NCBI GenBank assembly: GCA_002077045.2
Contig: KZ111170.1
Coordinates: 321,406-368,911 of the forward strand
Reading direction: 5' to 3'
DNA from: Rachicladosporium sp. CCFEE 5018
Taxonomy: Eukaryota > Ascomycota > Dothideomycetes > Cladosporiales > Cladosporiaceae
Length of the DNA: 47,506 bases
Position 1 is the stretch's first letter. Every line of letters begins with the position of its first letter. Below, one piece after another: positions 9,963 to 19,400 of the stretch. Both the position numbers and the translations under genes were made by a program. The notes beneath the pieces were generated by a model, which saw only the letters and a list, made by a program, of their open reading frames with translations, did not search any database and was not told the DNA's origin.

Positions 9963-11151
9963 ATCGATTGTGTGAGCTTGAGGGATGAGCTCCCAGTGTC
10001 TTGACTGTGCCTATATGGTTTCCGAGTAGGCGGGTGGTGCGGCCGGCTGGTGATGAATGCGACCCTGCTATCAAGTTGCTCTCACGGTAGTCGTGATGAG
10101 GTCTCGAGATTATCCTCAGATCGAGGGACCCTGCATGCGTGTTGCTCGGCAAGGAACCAGTTGCCCCGCACTGTGTGGCTCGCCGTAGGGCTGGAGTCGC
10201 ACGCGCAGGTGGAATGAAGGACGCGCGAGGAAAGTGCGATGCTGGACTGAGAGAGCGTGAGATGCAGACTTAGGGATCTAGGGTAGTAATACTAGCTGAC
10301 ATTGATCGCAATGGTCTGACAGGGACAGTGCGGTAAACATGTGTTGCAGCACAGTCAGCTTGCAACCTACGTGGTCGTAGTGCCCGCGCTTTAGTGGGGG
10401 TGTTCCTGAAATACCTACGGCTGAGCCCGATCATGACCAAAGGTAGGCTGTGGGCGCGTACGGTATCGAAGGAGCTCCAAGGTGCCGTACTTTCGTCGAA
10501 GGCATCTCGCTAGACTCGTGGTCTCAGGCACACCATCAGGCACATGCCCGTCGCTTGTAGCAGGCGCAGACGATTGTTTTCGAAGCGCCGCGTGCTAAGG
10601 GGCCACGTGCTGGGCTCCGAATGTAACACGGCAGCGATTGCCAATAGAGCTAGAGCTGCACGATACCCGCATGGGCGGCGGCGTGGTGCTCAGTATCATC
10701 AAGAAGAGTGAATGAACTGCAATACAATTATCGTCTGGAGGGTTGTAAAGATACGCGAGCAGACTGTTGCAAGGCTCAAGAACACATAGCACGTGAGCAT
10801 CGGAAGATGGAATAGTGTTTCTCCGCGGACGGCCTGAGGTTCGACATGATATGCCTGCCGAGGCCGTCCTCCAAACTCAAAGAACACCACATCTTCACAT
10901 GCTCTCCTGAACGAGCTCTCGTACAGCACTTGCTAGTATACGCTGAGCCTCACAAAGTATTGCTGGCTGTCACAATTTGATGCGCCACCTGTCCAGGTCG
11001 CTTCCCATGTCTAGCCAGTAAGCGTAAGCGTCGCTACGGCCGGTCCCCCTCGACCTAGACAACACCTCGGCATCGATCCACACTTATTGCGCTCCTCTCA
11101 TCGCGCTACCCATCATCATTCTCTGTCTTCTGCCCTCTTTCTCTTCTCACA
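9963..11151. promoter_or_regulatory. MPK1/HFD1 divergent intergenic region (copy 1)
   Basis: 1189 bases separate two divergently transcribed genes. No coding sequence is supported. About 10140-10930 is unusually well preserved in copy 2 (40210-41040); about 10505-10710 has only two or so differences. The 100 bases before the HFD1 start are CT-rich, as expected of a fungal core promoter and leader, and vary more. Confidence 0.6.
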
Positions 11152-12744
11152 ATGATCTATCTCAAGATGGACGACCTCCCACCCTTCACGCACACTTCCG
11201 TGGACTCGATCCCAGCCCTGCACGCCCGCGTTACCGCAAAGTTCCACAGCCATACCACCCGTCCCATCGAGTACCGACTGAAACAGCTGCGTGCGCTGTA
11301 CTGGGGCATCAAAGATGAGGAACCAGCGCTGTACGAAGCTCTCAAGCTCGATTTGGGTAAGAGCTCATACGAGTCCTACCTCGCCGAGATCAGCTGGGTG
11401 CTCAATGACATTATCTTCATGAGCAAGAACTTGGAGCGTTTCATGAAAGACGAGGAGGCCGAGGACACTGCGTTGACGAACCTGCCATTGCGACCGCGCA
11501 TTCGGAAGGACCCGCTTGGTGCAGTCTTGGTCATTGGAGCGTACAACTTTCCCATACAGCTTTCCCTTGGTCCATTAATTGGTGCGATCTCAGCTGGCTG
11601 TACCGCAGTGCTGAAGCCGAGTGAGAATGCTCCAAATGCCGCGAGGATCATGCAGCACATCATTTCGAACTCCCTTGACCCCGAAGGCTACCAGGTAGTG
11701 CAAGGCGCTATTCCCGAGACCACGGCTTTGCTCGCCCTGAAATGGGACAAGATCTTCTACACTGGCAACGCTGCAGTGGGCACTATCATCGCAAAGAAGG
11801 CTGCTGAGACCCTCACGCCCGTGGTGCTCGAGCTGGGTGGCCGCAACCCGGCCATCGTGACCAAGAATGCAGACCCTCGTCTCGCGGCCCGACGTCTCCT
11901 TTGGGCGAAACTCCACAACGCAGGCCAAGTCTGCGTCTCGCAGAACTATATTATCATTGACCGGCAGATCCTCGGCGCCTTTTTACTGCAGATCGAAGTA
12001 GCGCTGAAGGAATTTCAACCGAAGGGCGCCGAGGGCAACTCGGACTACAGCAAAATCATCAATGAGCGGCAGTGGCTGCGTCTGAAGAAGATGCTAGACT
12101 CCACGCGCGGCAAAGTGCTGCTAGGTGGCAAGACGGACCAAGCTTCGCTCCTCTTCGAAACCACCGTCGTCCAAGTCAACGACCATGACGACCCTCTCCT
12201 CACAGACGAGTCCTTCGGCCCCCTGATCCCGATCCTCCCAGTCGACGACCTCGACGCCGCCATCCGCGCCGCGAACGAAATCCACGCCACACCACTGGGC
12301 ATCTACCCCTTCGGCACCAAAGCCGAGACAGACAAAATCCTCAACCAAACCCGCTCCGGCGGCGCCTCAGTGAACGACGGTTTCTTCCACGCCTCCATTC
12401 CCACACTCGAATTCGGCGGCGTGGGCGACAGCGGCACGGGCTCTTACCGCGGTCGCGCGAGCTTCGAGTGCTTCTCGCACCGACGAGCCGTGACGACCAC
12501 ACCAGGCTGGATGGAGGGCCTGCTCAGCGTGAGGTATCCGCCTTATACTGATGCGAAGTTCAAGCGGTTCAAGGGGATGAGCGAGACGAAGCCGGGCTTT
12601 GATCGGAACGGGAAGACTACTGGGGGGTGGCTTTGGTGGGTTCTGGGGTTGGGGGCCAAGACTACGAAAGGGGCGGGGCTGAGGTATGCGGTGCTCATTG
12701 CTCTTGTTGCTGTTGTTAGGGGGTTGGGAAAGGGGAGGCTTTGA
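11152..12744 (+). CDS. HFD1: Fatty aldehyde dehydrogenase, ALDH3/Hfd1-like, tail-anchored (copy 1)
   Basis: 530 aa, intronless. Family 3-type aldehyde dehydrogenases oxidise long-chain aldehydes to fatty acids with NAD(P)+; yeast Hfd1 and human ALDH3A2 also act in sphingolipid breakdown. The catalytic Cys261 lies in NAGQVCVSQNY and the general-base Glu227 in VLELGGRNP. Also visible are the cofactor-binding GAYNFPIQL segment and the FFHASIPTLEFGGVGDSG region near the C terminus. A hydrophobic C-terminal segment (about 509-524, GLRYAVLIALVAVV) followed by basic residues suggests tail anchoring in the ER, lipid-droplet or outer mitochondrial membrane (inference). Two in-frame ATGs, residues 1 and 6, are possible starts. 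The symbol is by family resemblance. Copy 2 is intact at 41264-42856. Confidence 0.9.
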   Translation: MIYLKMDDLPPFTHTSVDSIPALHARVTAKFHSHTTRPIEYRLKQLRALYWGIKDEEPALYEALKLDLGKSSYESYLAEISWVLNDIIFMSKNLERFMKDEEAEDTALTNLPLRPRIRKDPLGAVLVIGAYNFPIQLSLGPLIGAISAGCTAVLKPSENAPNAARIMQHIISNSLDPEGYQVVQGAIPETTALLALKWDKIFYTGNAAVGTIIAKKAAETLTPVVLELGGRNPAIVTKNADPRLAARRLLWAKLHNAGQVCVSQNYIIIDRQILGAFLLQIEVALKEFQPKGAEGNSDYSKIINERQWLRLKKMLDSTRGKVLLGGKTDQASLLFETTVVQVNDHDDPLLTDESFGPLIPILPVDDLDAAIRAANEIHATPLGIYPFGTKAETDKILNQTRSGGASVNDGFFHASIPTLEFGGVGDSGTGSYRGRASFECFSHRRAVTTTPGWMEGLLSVRYPPYTDAKFKRFKGMSETKPGFDRNGKTTGGWLWWVLGLGAKTTKGAGLRYAVLIALVAVVRGLGKGRL

Positions 12745-13145
12745 TGGGAAGCTGATGTGTATGTAGGGACTAGCGGTTCATCTGTTCTCCGCTGACGCGC
12801 CTGTCTCCTTTTGCCTGTTCCATATACCCGACTTCTGCTTATGTTTAAATACACTTTGCGTGGTGGGACACTGTCGCAGAAAAAAATTCTACACTACTCT
12901 ACAACGTTTGATAGTTGTTTAATTCACTACAGAGAGAAACATAGGTCGCCACGCTCTACTCTATACCATAGGATCCCCTTTTTGTCGGCTGAGTACGCGC
13001 AAATAGACACTTGTGACGAGGATTGACAGTGGCACGAGGCTCTTCAGACGTTCGGGAGAGGTGACGATGTGCATGTGCTAGCTGCGCAGTCGCCTAACAG
13101 GCAGACCAGTCTTGGTGAAGCTGTTCATATGTGGATCCGGACAAT

Positions 13146-13927
13146 ATGGCGTGCTCGTCTTTCTTGGTGCGAAAATGCGCTGCACATCTAGGTCACACAA
13201 CACCCGAGATGGCTGTGTGGTACGTTACACGACCCCCATCGAGCGCAGGCAAGGGGCAGCAATGTCCCGTAACGATCACTCGCGACTTGCGAAGTATGTA
13301 GCGATTCGCTGCCATTCGAAAACCTCGCACCGCTCGTCGGAACCTGGCCATGTGGAAAGCATTCCGGATCGGTCAGAGTCCGTCAAGAAAAGCCTCACTT
13401 CTCCGACAAAGGCCACAATGCCCGGCCGGGGCACGTTGTTCGAAAGACGCAAACCATAGGCGCTTGTTCCAGTCCACCGCGAAGCCTTCGAACACAAGCT
13501 GGAAATACCAGCGAGAACTCAAGGATGGTCCTCAAATGCCGCGATGGAAAATGTACACAGTCGGCCCTTGTTTTACGTGGCTATTCCTCACGCCGCTTCC
13601 GGAGATCTATTCCTTCTATGAGCGCATCGACGTCGACGAATTGACGGGGAGGGAAAAGCTCGTGGGCAAATTGCGCTTGGATGCCAGGACTGCTGAGGCG
13701 TTGGAGAGGGACAGAAAAAGCGACGCGATAGGCTCGATGCTATGGTACACGATGGGACTGCTAAGGTAGCTGGAGACAGTGAAGTCGTTCGTCAAGCTCG
13801 CAGGGTGCTCGACAAACTCATTGGATCTGCCGATTTACAAGGTGATGATTTCGACTTGACGGTGCGCCATAGCAGAGGCCAGAAGTCAAGCATGGAGGGT
13901 ACTGAAGGAGGGTGGGGCTGCTCGTAG
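13146..13927 (+). pseudogene. Hypervariable orphan locus, copy 1 (fragmented)
   Basis: Two pieces match the better preserved homologue in copy 2. At 13146 the frame reads MACSSFLVRKCAAHLGHTT (copy 2: MACSSVLVRRCVAHPGHTT) and closes at a TAG about 50 codons on. At 13718-13870 the frame reads RRDRLDAMVHDG... then ARRVLDKLIGSADLQ (copy 2: YRDRNLDAMM... and AHKALHKLVGVPGLN). Between them lie about 450 bases with no counterpart in copy 2; these hold an unrelated 139-codon open frame (13350-13769). The second piece stops at about 13927. Copy 1 appears to be a broken or rearranged member of an uncharacterised family; an intron-containing functional form cannot be excluded. Confidence 0.5.
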
Positions 13928-14343
13928 GCTGGGTCAAGGAGGCCATGATCATCACGTCAAAGGTGGCGGCCTTTGATGCGGACCACCAAGCGCAAGCGAT
14001 CATTAAGATACTCCCCGCTCATCAGTTGAAGTCTGCACTAGCCCGCAACATTGAAGACGCGTGATGAAAGCTTCTTCCAAGGTGGACAGGCAAATAGCCA
14101 GACCAACGGCCTTAGGCGTGAGAATGGCAAAGAACGACTGAAGGACGACGTTGCGACCGTCCGCGATGACTTTTGACCATTGTCGTCGTGGGACTGCTTC
14201 CCTCATCAGATGAAGGCCGGACTTTTGCTCTGACATTAGTCTATCGTTTGATGGTAGTCTTAATGATGAATTAGACTAGATAATGTAGGAACATAAGATA
14301 CATGCACCTACTGTCCTTCTGAGGCACCCCGCGATGGACCCCA

Positions 14344-14374
14344 CCAAATTGACACGCGCTGAGAGTCAATTTGG
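14344..14374. promoter_or_regulatory. Perfect 10-bp inverted repeat upstream of the tryptophanyl-tRNA synthetase gene (copy 1)
   Basis: CCAAATTGAC (14344-14353) and GTCAATTTGG (14365-14374) are exact reverse complements around an 11-nt spacer. It is unchanged at 44645-44675 although the DNA just upstream is among the most diverged in the window. It lies 117 bases before the synthetase ATG, so it could be a dimeric-factor site or a leader hairpin. Confidence 0.7.
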
Positions 14375-14387
14375 AGCCGTGTGCCAT

Positions 14388-14394
14388 TGACTCA
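14388..14394 (+). promoter_or_regulatory. Gcn4/CpcA-type site TGACTCA (copy 1)
   Basis: An exact TGACTCA, the binding site of the bZIP regulator Gcn4/Cpc-1/CpcA, lies 96 bases before the synthetase start codon. Aminoacyl-tRNA synthetase genes are known targets of fungal general amino-acid control, so the placement makes sense. It is conserved at 44689-44695. Confidence 0.65.
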
Positions 14395-14490
14395 CGCGAC
14401 TTCACGATACTGCTCCAGTCTGTTGGTACAAAACACTCGTAGACCCCTTTACGTTGCTTTGCCAGTTTCAAACCTCCAGACCCCTCCATC

Positions 14491-16008
14491 ATGGCTTCCG
14501 CCACCGCCTCAGAACCCGGCGTCCCACCCATAGCCTCCCAAAAGATCGCCGCTGCAGCACAAGCAATAGATCCCTACAACGTCTCCGGCGGCACAGACGA
14601 GCACGGCAACGCCGTAGCAATAGACTACGACCGCCTCGTTCAAGAATTCGGCACCCAGCTCCTCACGCCCGACCACCTCGCGCGCTTCGAGAAAGTCACA
14701 GGCAAACCCGCCCATCGGCTGATGCGAAGAGGCGTCTTCTTTTCGCACCGTGACTTCGATAAGATTCTCGACGCCTACGAGAGGGATGGAACGTTCATGC
14801 TATATACTGGCCGCGGGCCGTCGAGTGGTAGTATGCATCTCGGGCATACGGTGCCGTTTCTGTTCACGAAAGAGCTACAAGAACTCTTCGACGTCCCCTT
14901 GGTGATCATGATGACCGACGACGAGAAGTACCTCCACACACGCAACAAGAACGAAGGTCGGCAGAAACCAGGCAACACAGTGGAAGACTTCATAGCCTTC
15001 GCGCACGAGAACATCAAGGACATCATAGCCCTCGGCTTCGACCCAAAGAAAACATTCATCTATACAGACTACGAGTACCTTGGTGGCCACTTCTATCGAA
15101 ACGTCTCTGAATTCGAGTCCATGGTCACGCTCTCGCAGTCCTTCGGCGCCATGGGCTTCAAGATGGAGTACAATATCGGGCTCCCAGCCTACGGCGCGAA
15201 GCAATGCGTTGCAGCCTTCCCGTCGTCCTACCCAGAACTCTTCGGTCTACCCGACAGTCGCTATCCAACCTGGGATCCTGCCGCGAAGATGCGACACAAG
15301 TCCCTCAGCAAAATCATGACCCTCATCCCCTGCGCAATAGACCAAGAACCGTACTTCCGCATCCTGCGCGACAGATGCGAAAGGATGACAGACCCACACC
15401 CCAAAACCGCGCTCATACTATCGAAATTCCTCACTGCGCTGCAAGGTGCGGGAGGTAAGATGAGCGCCTCAGATGCCAATTCCGCGATCTTCATGAGCGA
15501 TACGCCGAACCAGATCAAGAAGAAGATCAACAGTCACGCTTTCTCTGGTGGCCGAGAAACCGCAGAAGAACAGCGCGAGCTAGGTGGAAATCCAGATGTC
15601 GATGTCGCTTACACATATCTCTCATACTTCCTCGACTCGGACGAGGAGCTCGAAACACTCGCCACACGGTACCGTTCCGGCGATCTACTAACAGGTGAAA
15701 TGAAAGCAAAATGCATCGCCGAGTTGCAATCCTTCGTGGCCGATTTCCAGAAACGGAGAGAGTCTGTTACGGATGAAGTAATGCGCAGCTTCATGCGGCC
15801 GAGGAAGCTCGAGTTCAAGGGTAATCCGAATCCGACAAAGCCTGCGGCGCCGGCAGTTGAGGAAGGAGGAGCTGCAAACGGGGAGGCGAAGGAGGGCGGA
15901 AAAGATGGAAGGGGTACGAAAGGGGAGCGGAAAGCGGCGAAGCTGGCTGAGAAGAAAGCCGAGAAGGAGGCTGAGAAGCTGGCGCTGCGGCAGAAAGCTG
16001 AGGCGTGA
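14491..16008 (+). CDS. WRS1: Tryptophanyl-tRNA synthetase, cytoplasmic (copy 1)
   Basis: 505 aa, single exon. Class I synthetase charging tRNA-Trp for cytosolic translation. The HIGH-type motif is HLGH (116-119) within TGRGPSSGSMHLGHTVPF, and the KMSKS-type motif is KMSAS (323-327), both in the form typical of eukaryotic tryptophanyl-tRNA synthetases. MMTDDEKYLHT and NIGLPAYGAKQC are further family landmarks. The C terminus is a Lys/Glu/Ala-rich extension (about 465-505) that may aid tRNA binding (inference). It lies downstream of a TGACTCA element and a hairpin, and is convergent with the GPI-type gene (403 bases apart). The copies differ by about 10-14% in parts of the coding DNA, mostly at silent sites, yet both are intact. 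Confidence 0.96.
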   Translation: MASATASEPGVPPIASQKIAAAAQAIDPYNVSGGTDEHGNAVAIDYDRLVQEFGTQLLTPDHLARFEKVTGKPAHRLMRRGVFFSHRDFDKILDAYERDGTFMLYTGRGPSSGSMHLGHTVPFLFTKELQELFDVPLVIMMTDDEKYLHTRNKNEGRQKPGNTVEDFIAFAHENIKDIIALGFDPKKTFIYTDYEYLGGHFYRNVSEFESMVTLSQSFGAMGFKMEYNIGLPAYGAKQCVAAFPSSYPELFGLPDSRYPTWDPAAKMRHKSLSKIMTLIPCAIDQEPYFRILRDRCERMTDPHPKTALILSKFLTALQGAGGKMSASDANSAIFMSDTPNQIKKKINSHAFSGGRETAEEQRELGGNPDVDVAYTYLSYFLDSDEELETLATRYRSGDLLTGEMKAKCIAELQSFVADFQKRRESVTDEVMRSFMRPRKLEFKGNPNPTKPAAPAVEEGGAANGEAKEGGKDGRGTKGERKAAKLAEKKAEKEAEKLALRQKAEA

Positions 16009-16411
16009 TGCGAGATGCATCGAAGTATGCTTCTCCTTGAATGCGTTTGAGCGACCGGCGATGTGTGCATATCCAGCATGGCGAAGGGAGGAAAAAGGGC
16101 AAAGTATGGATTGCAACTGGTAGATCATTGATCAACGTACATATTATGTGGTCGCGCTATCGACCCCTGCATACCTCGTGCATTGCCTTCTCACATCCGA
16201 ATCGCTACATGACAACAGATTCCATCGCTCACATATTACCCTGACCTGACCTGACCGTTGCGCCCAACGCTATCAATCACATTTTGCCCATCCATATCCC
16301 TTTACCATGCAATCGGTCCCTCCATCCCAAATCACAGCTCTTTCACATGTTCGTAGACTTCATTACATGGCACTGATATGCCCTTCTGCCCCACTCAAAT
16401 CCGATCGCCGA
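16009..16411. other. Convergent 3' intergenic region (copy 1)
   Basis: 403 bases between two converging genes, holding both 3' untranslated regions. It contains CTGAC three times in tandem (16241-16255). No gene is visible. Copy 2 (46311-46713) is nearly identical. Confidence 0.6.
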
Positions 16412-19400
16412 CTAGAGCACCACGGCGAGCACGAGCGTCGATATTGCGATGATGACCGCGGAAATTTGTAGGCTCAGAGGTATGCTTCCACTCTGTAGCC
16501 CAGCACCCGCTCCAGTAGCGCCCGCAGAGCCAGTCTGCGAGGCCGCGGTGCCAGTCACGCGCCCGCCCGGTAGTGTGGCAGTCATGTACACCGTTCCTCG
16601 GGTATTGGTGGCAGGGAACAGAGTCTCGAGACTCGTCGCCGTGATGACGCCGCCGGGTCCGAGCTGCTCGATCACTAGGACAGTCGCCATGGAACTCAAG
16701 CTGATAGCGTAGGTCTGCCCGCCAAGCGTGACTGTCTCCTGTTCGCCGGCTGTGAGAGTCTGCCCGTTGATGATGTAGGTAGGATTTGCAGCGCCGCCTT
16801 GAATGGCAGTGAAGGTCTGTCCGCCGATTGTCAGGACTGGAGCGGCTGTGGCTGCGATGCCGCCGGCTGTTGCGATCATCGAAGTCGTTGTGACGCCCGA
16901 GATGATGTCCACTAATGCTGTGCCCGAGGCGTCCAGAGAGACTGTCTCCATGCCATTGGGGCCGGAGAATGTGATCATGCCTCCTGGTGTGAGAATCTGG
17001 CCGGAGATCAGGTAGGAGCCGCCGGCATTCGGCCCGAAGGGCTGGCCGTCAACGGTGAGCATTGGTGGGGCCGTGATAGCTGCCGCATTTGCGTTGAGGG
17101 CAGGTGAGCCGGCGAGCGTGGTGGTCTGGCCGTTGATGACGACGTAGCCTGCCGAAGACCCAAGTGAGATAGTAGTGCCTGATACTGTGATCACGCCGCC
17201 TGGGGTAAGAATCTGGCCGCCAATGTTGTAGATTGTGCCTGCGTTGGGCGAGTAGACTGTACCGCCGACAGTAATGGCTGGTGCAGGCGTAATGTGCGGT
17301 GCCGAGAGGGCTTTTGTCTGGCCGTTCATGACCACGTATGAGCCATCACTAGCTAGGCTCATGCTGATGCCATCAACCACGACGGACCCTCCCGGAGTCA
17401 GCGTCTGACCCGGTGCAACGAAGTACTGAGTAGCAGCATTCGCAGTGATCGTCTTCGCGCCCACGGTAAGAAGGGGTATGCTGGCAGCGACAGCGGTGTT
17501 GCCTGCAGCGATGGCAGAAGTCGAGCCATCGACGACCAAAGCAGTCCCGCCAGGCCCCATAGAAAGTGTCGTGCCATCAACGACAATAGCAGGGCCACCA
17601 GCTTGCAACTTCTGACCATCGACATTGAATGATCCGTCAGGCGCCGCCGTAATCGTAGCTCCCGCGACCGTGATTACCTGTGCTGGTGCCGCGCCTGGCA
17701 ATCGATTCGGCTGAGCACCGCTGCCAGAGCCGCTTCCTGACCCTCCTGAGCCAGTACCTCCCAGCCCAGAAATGATCGCAAGCACGGTCGGATTTGCCGT
17801 CGCCAGCGCTTGGCTGAACACCTCAAGCGCGTTCGTAGGCTTGTTGACAGCCGAGATGGCAGAGAGAATACCTCCGATCCCAGCATTGCCATTGCCTCCT
17901 TGATCAGCTCCAGGACTAGGCAAGGCCTGCATTGCCGTAGCGGTGAATGTCTTGCCATCTGCAACAGCCGTGACGACCGTTTGCGTGGCGGGGACTGGCA
18001 CGTTCAGAATAATGTCGCTGGATTCTCCGTGTGCGCGGAACGGCTTCACTGTCGTACTGGGACCCTGATTGGGTGACGCAGCTGCACCATCGCCCACGGC
18101 ACTAGCTGTGAGGACTTGGCCGTTGATCGTAGTGGTGAAGCTTTGAACGTCAGTCGGAGCTGGGAGCAGGAGTGTGGTCTCGGAGTGACCAAGTTGAGCA
18201 ACAAACGTCTGTGCACTTTGGACGTTGCGGCGGGTGGTGACAGTAGTGGGTGTCGGACCCTGCAGTTGCGTCTGGGAGGACTCGATACGCGCGGATGGCG
18301 CAATAGTAACAGGCTGTGCTGTCGGCCCGACAGGTGTCAAGAAAGACGGCAAGGTAGCGCTTGGGGTCTGTAGCTGTGACTGCGAGCTCTGGGTATGTGC
18401 AGCCAACGCAGCCTGGGCCTGCACAGTCTTTTGTATAACGATGACCACTGTTGGTGCAGCGACCCAGGATCCGGCGACGACCCCGTTGGGCGCATTGACA
18501 ACACCCAAGAACGCGGGGTTGACGTCGCCGACAACGTCCTCGCCGACTAGCAATTGACCGTCCACACTCTCGCCTGTGTACTCAAAGCTGAAGGGTGCGC
18601 TCATCTTGAATGCCCTGGTCACTGTTTCGCACCCTAAGCTCCCGTTCGCAGCTTGTGTAGGCCGACTCGACATAATCTCGTACGAACTGAAGTACACGAA
18701 AGGCGTACCAGCCGAGAACGTGCCTGCGGAGCTCGGGATGGTAATGGACGGCGTTGGCGGCACAGTAATAAGGTTCGGCAGATTAGTGCCAGTGCCAGTG
18801 GTAGCGTTGATCGTTTTGACAGCATCAATGGTGACGAGCGATGTCACTGCTGCTACTGGAAACGGGACTGTGGAGCAGCCGTAGCCAGTCGAGGTGTAGT
18901 TGTATACAGTATTGTATGCCGTTGCAGTTGGATAGCATGTCTCCTGCGCAAGAGCACTAGTGAGGTCGAAGGTGGTGGTCGCCGGCAGTAAGGTCCATCC
19001 CGTCTGAGACTCGTTGGGACTGAACTGTATGCTCAGAGTCGAGACCACGTAGCCCAGGGTCCGCGTGTACCACCAATCCAGACTGGCTTCGAGCACGTTG
19101 AGCGTAGCACCACCGCATGTTGCGTTCGCCGACTGTGTGATAGATGCAGAAGCAGCAGTACCCGTGGTGGGCTCATACACGAAGGTGACGTTGGAAGTGC
19201 TCGATGCAGTGCCCGCACTGGCAGTTGAGCCGCTTCGTGAGCCGGTGCCTGGTCCTAGAGGCGGTAGGGCGTAACTGCTGGCAGTTTGTGTGGTCGAGGT
19301 CACGAGTGATGCGCTGATCACCGTAACGACTGGTACCGTTGGAGTTGTAGCAGGTGAAGACGATGATGTCGATGATGTCGTGGGATCTGGTGCAAAGCCA

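Larger units (their letters stand above)
1..17204. repeat. Large direct duplication, copy 1 (part with a visible partner)
   Basis: This segment is colinear with 30141-47506. The first 120 bases differ from 30141-30260 at only two positions, and every gene from the decayed orphan at 2.5 kb to the GPI-type protein at 16.4 kb has a same-strand partner in the same order. The offset drifts from 30140 to 30302 through small indels and through one region, about 12.83-14.32 kb, where the copies are barely alignable. The left edge cannot be placed because homology reaches base 1. The right edge cannot be placed because the second copy is cut by the window end, so the true unit may extend to 30140. Identity is uneven (see findings). 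Confidence 0.97.

Noticed and set aside
15609..16079. 156-codon minus-strand frame at the end of the synthetase gene, also present in copy 2
   Set aside because: A mirror of the Lys/Glu/Ala-rich C terminus (Ser/Phe/Ala repeats); no domain, and kept only because the sense strand is conserved.
16241..16255. Triple CTGAC repeat as a possible array
   Set aside because: Only three 5-bp units; too short to be meaningful beyond chance.
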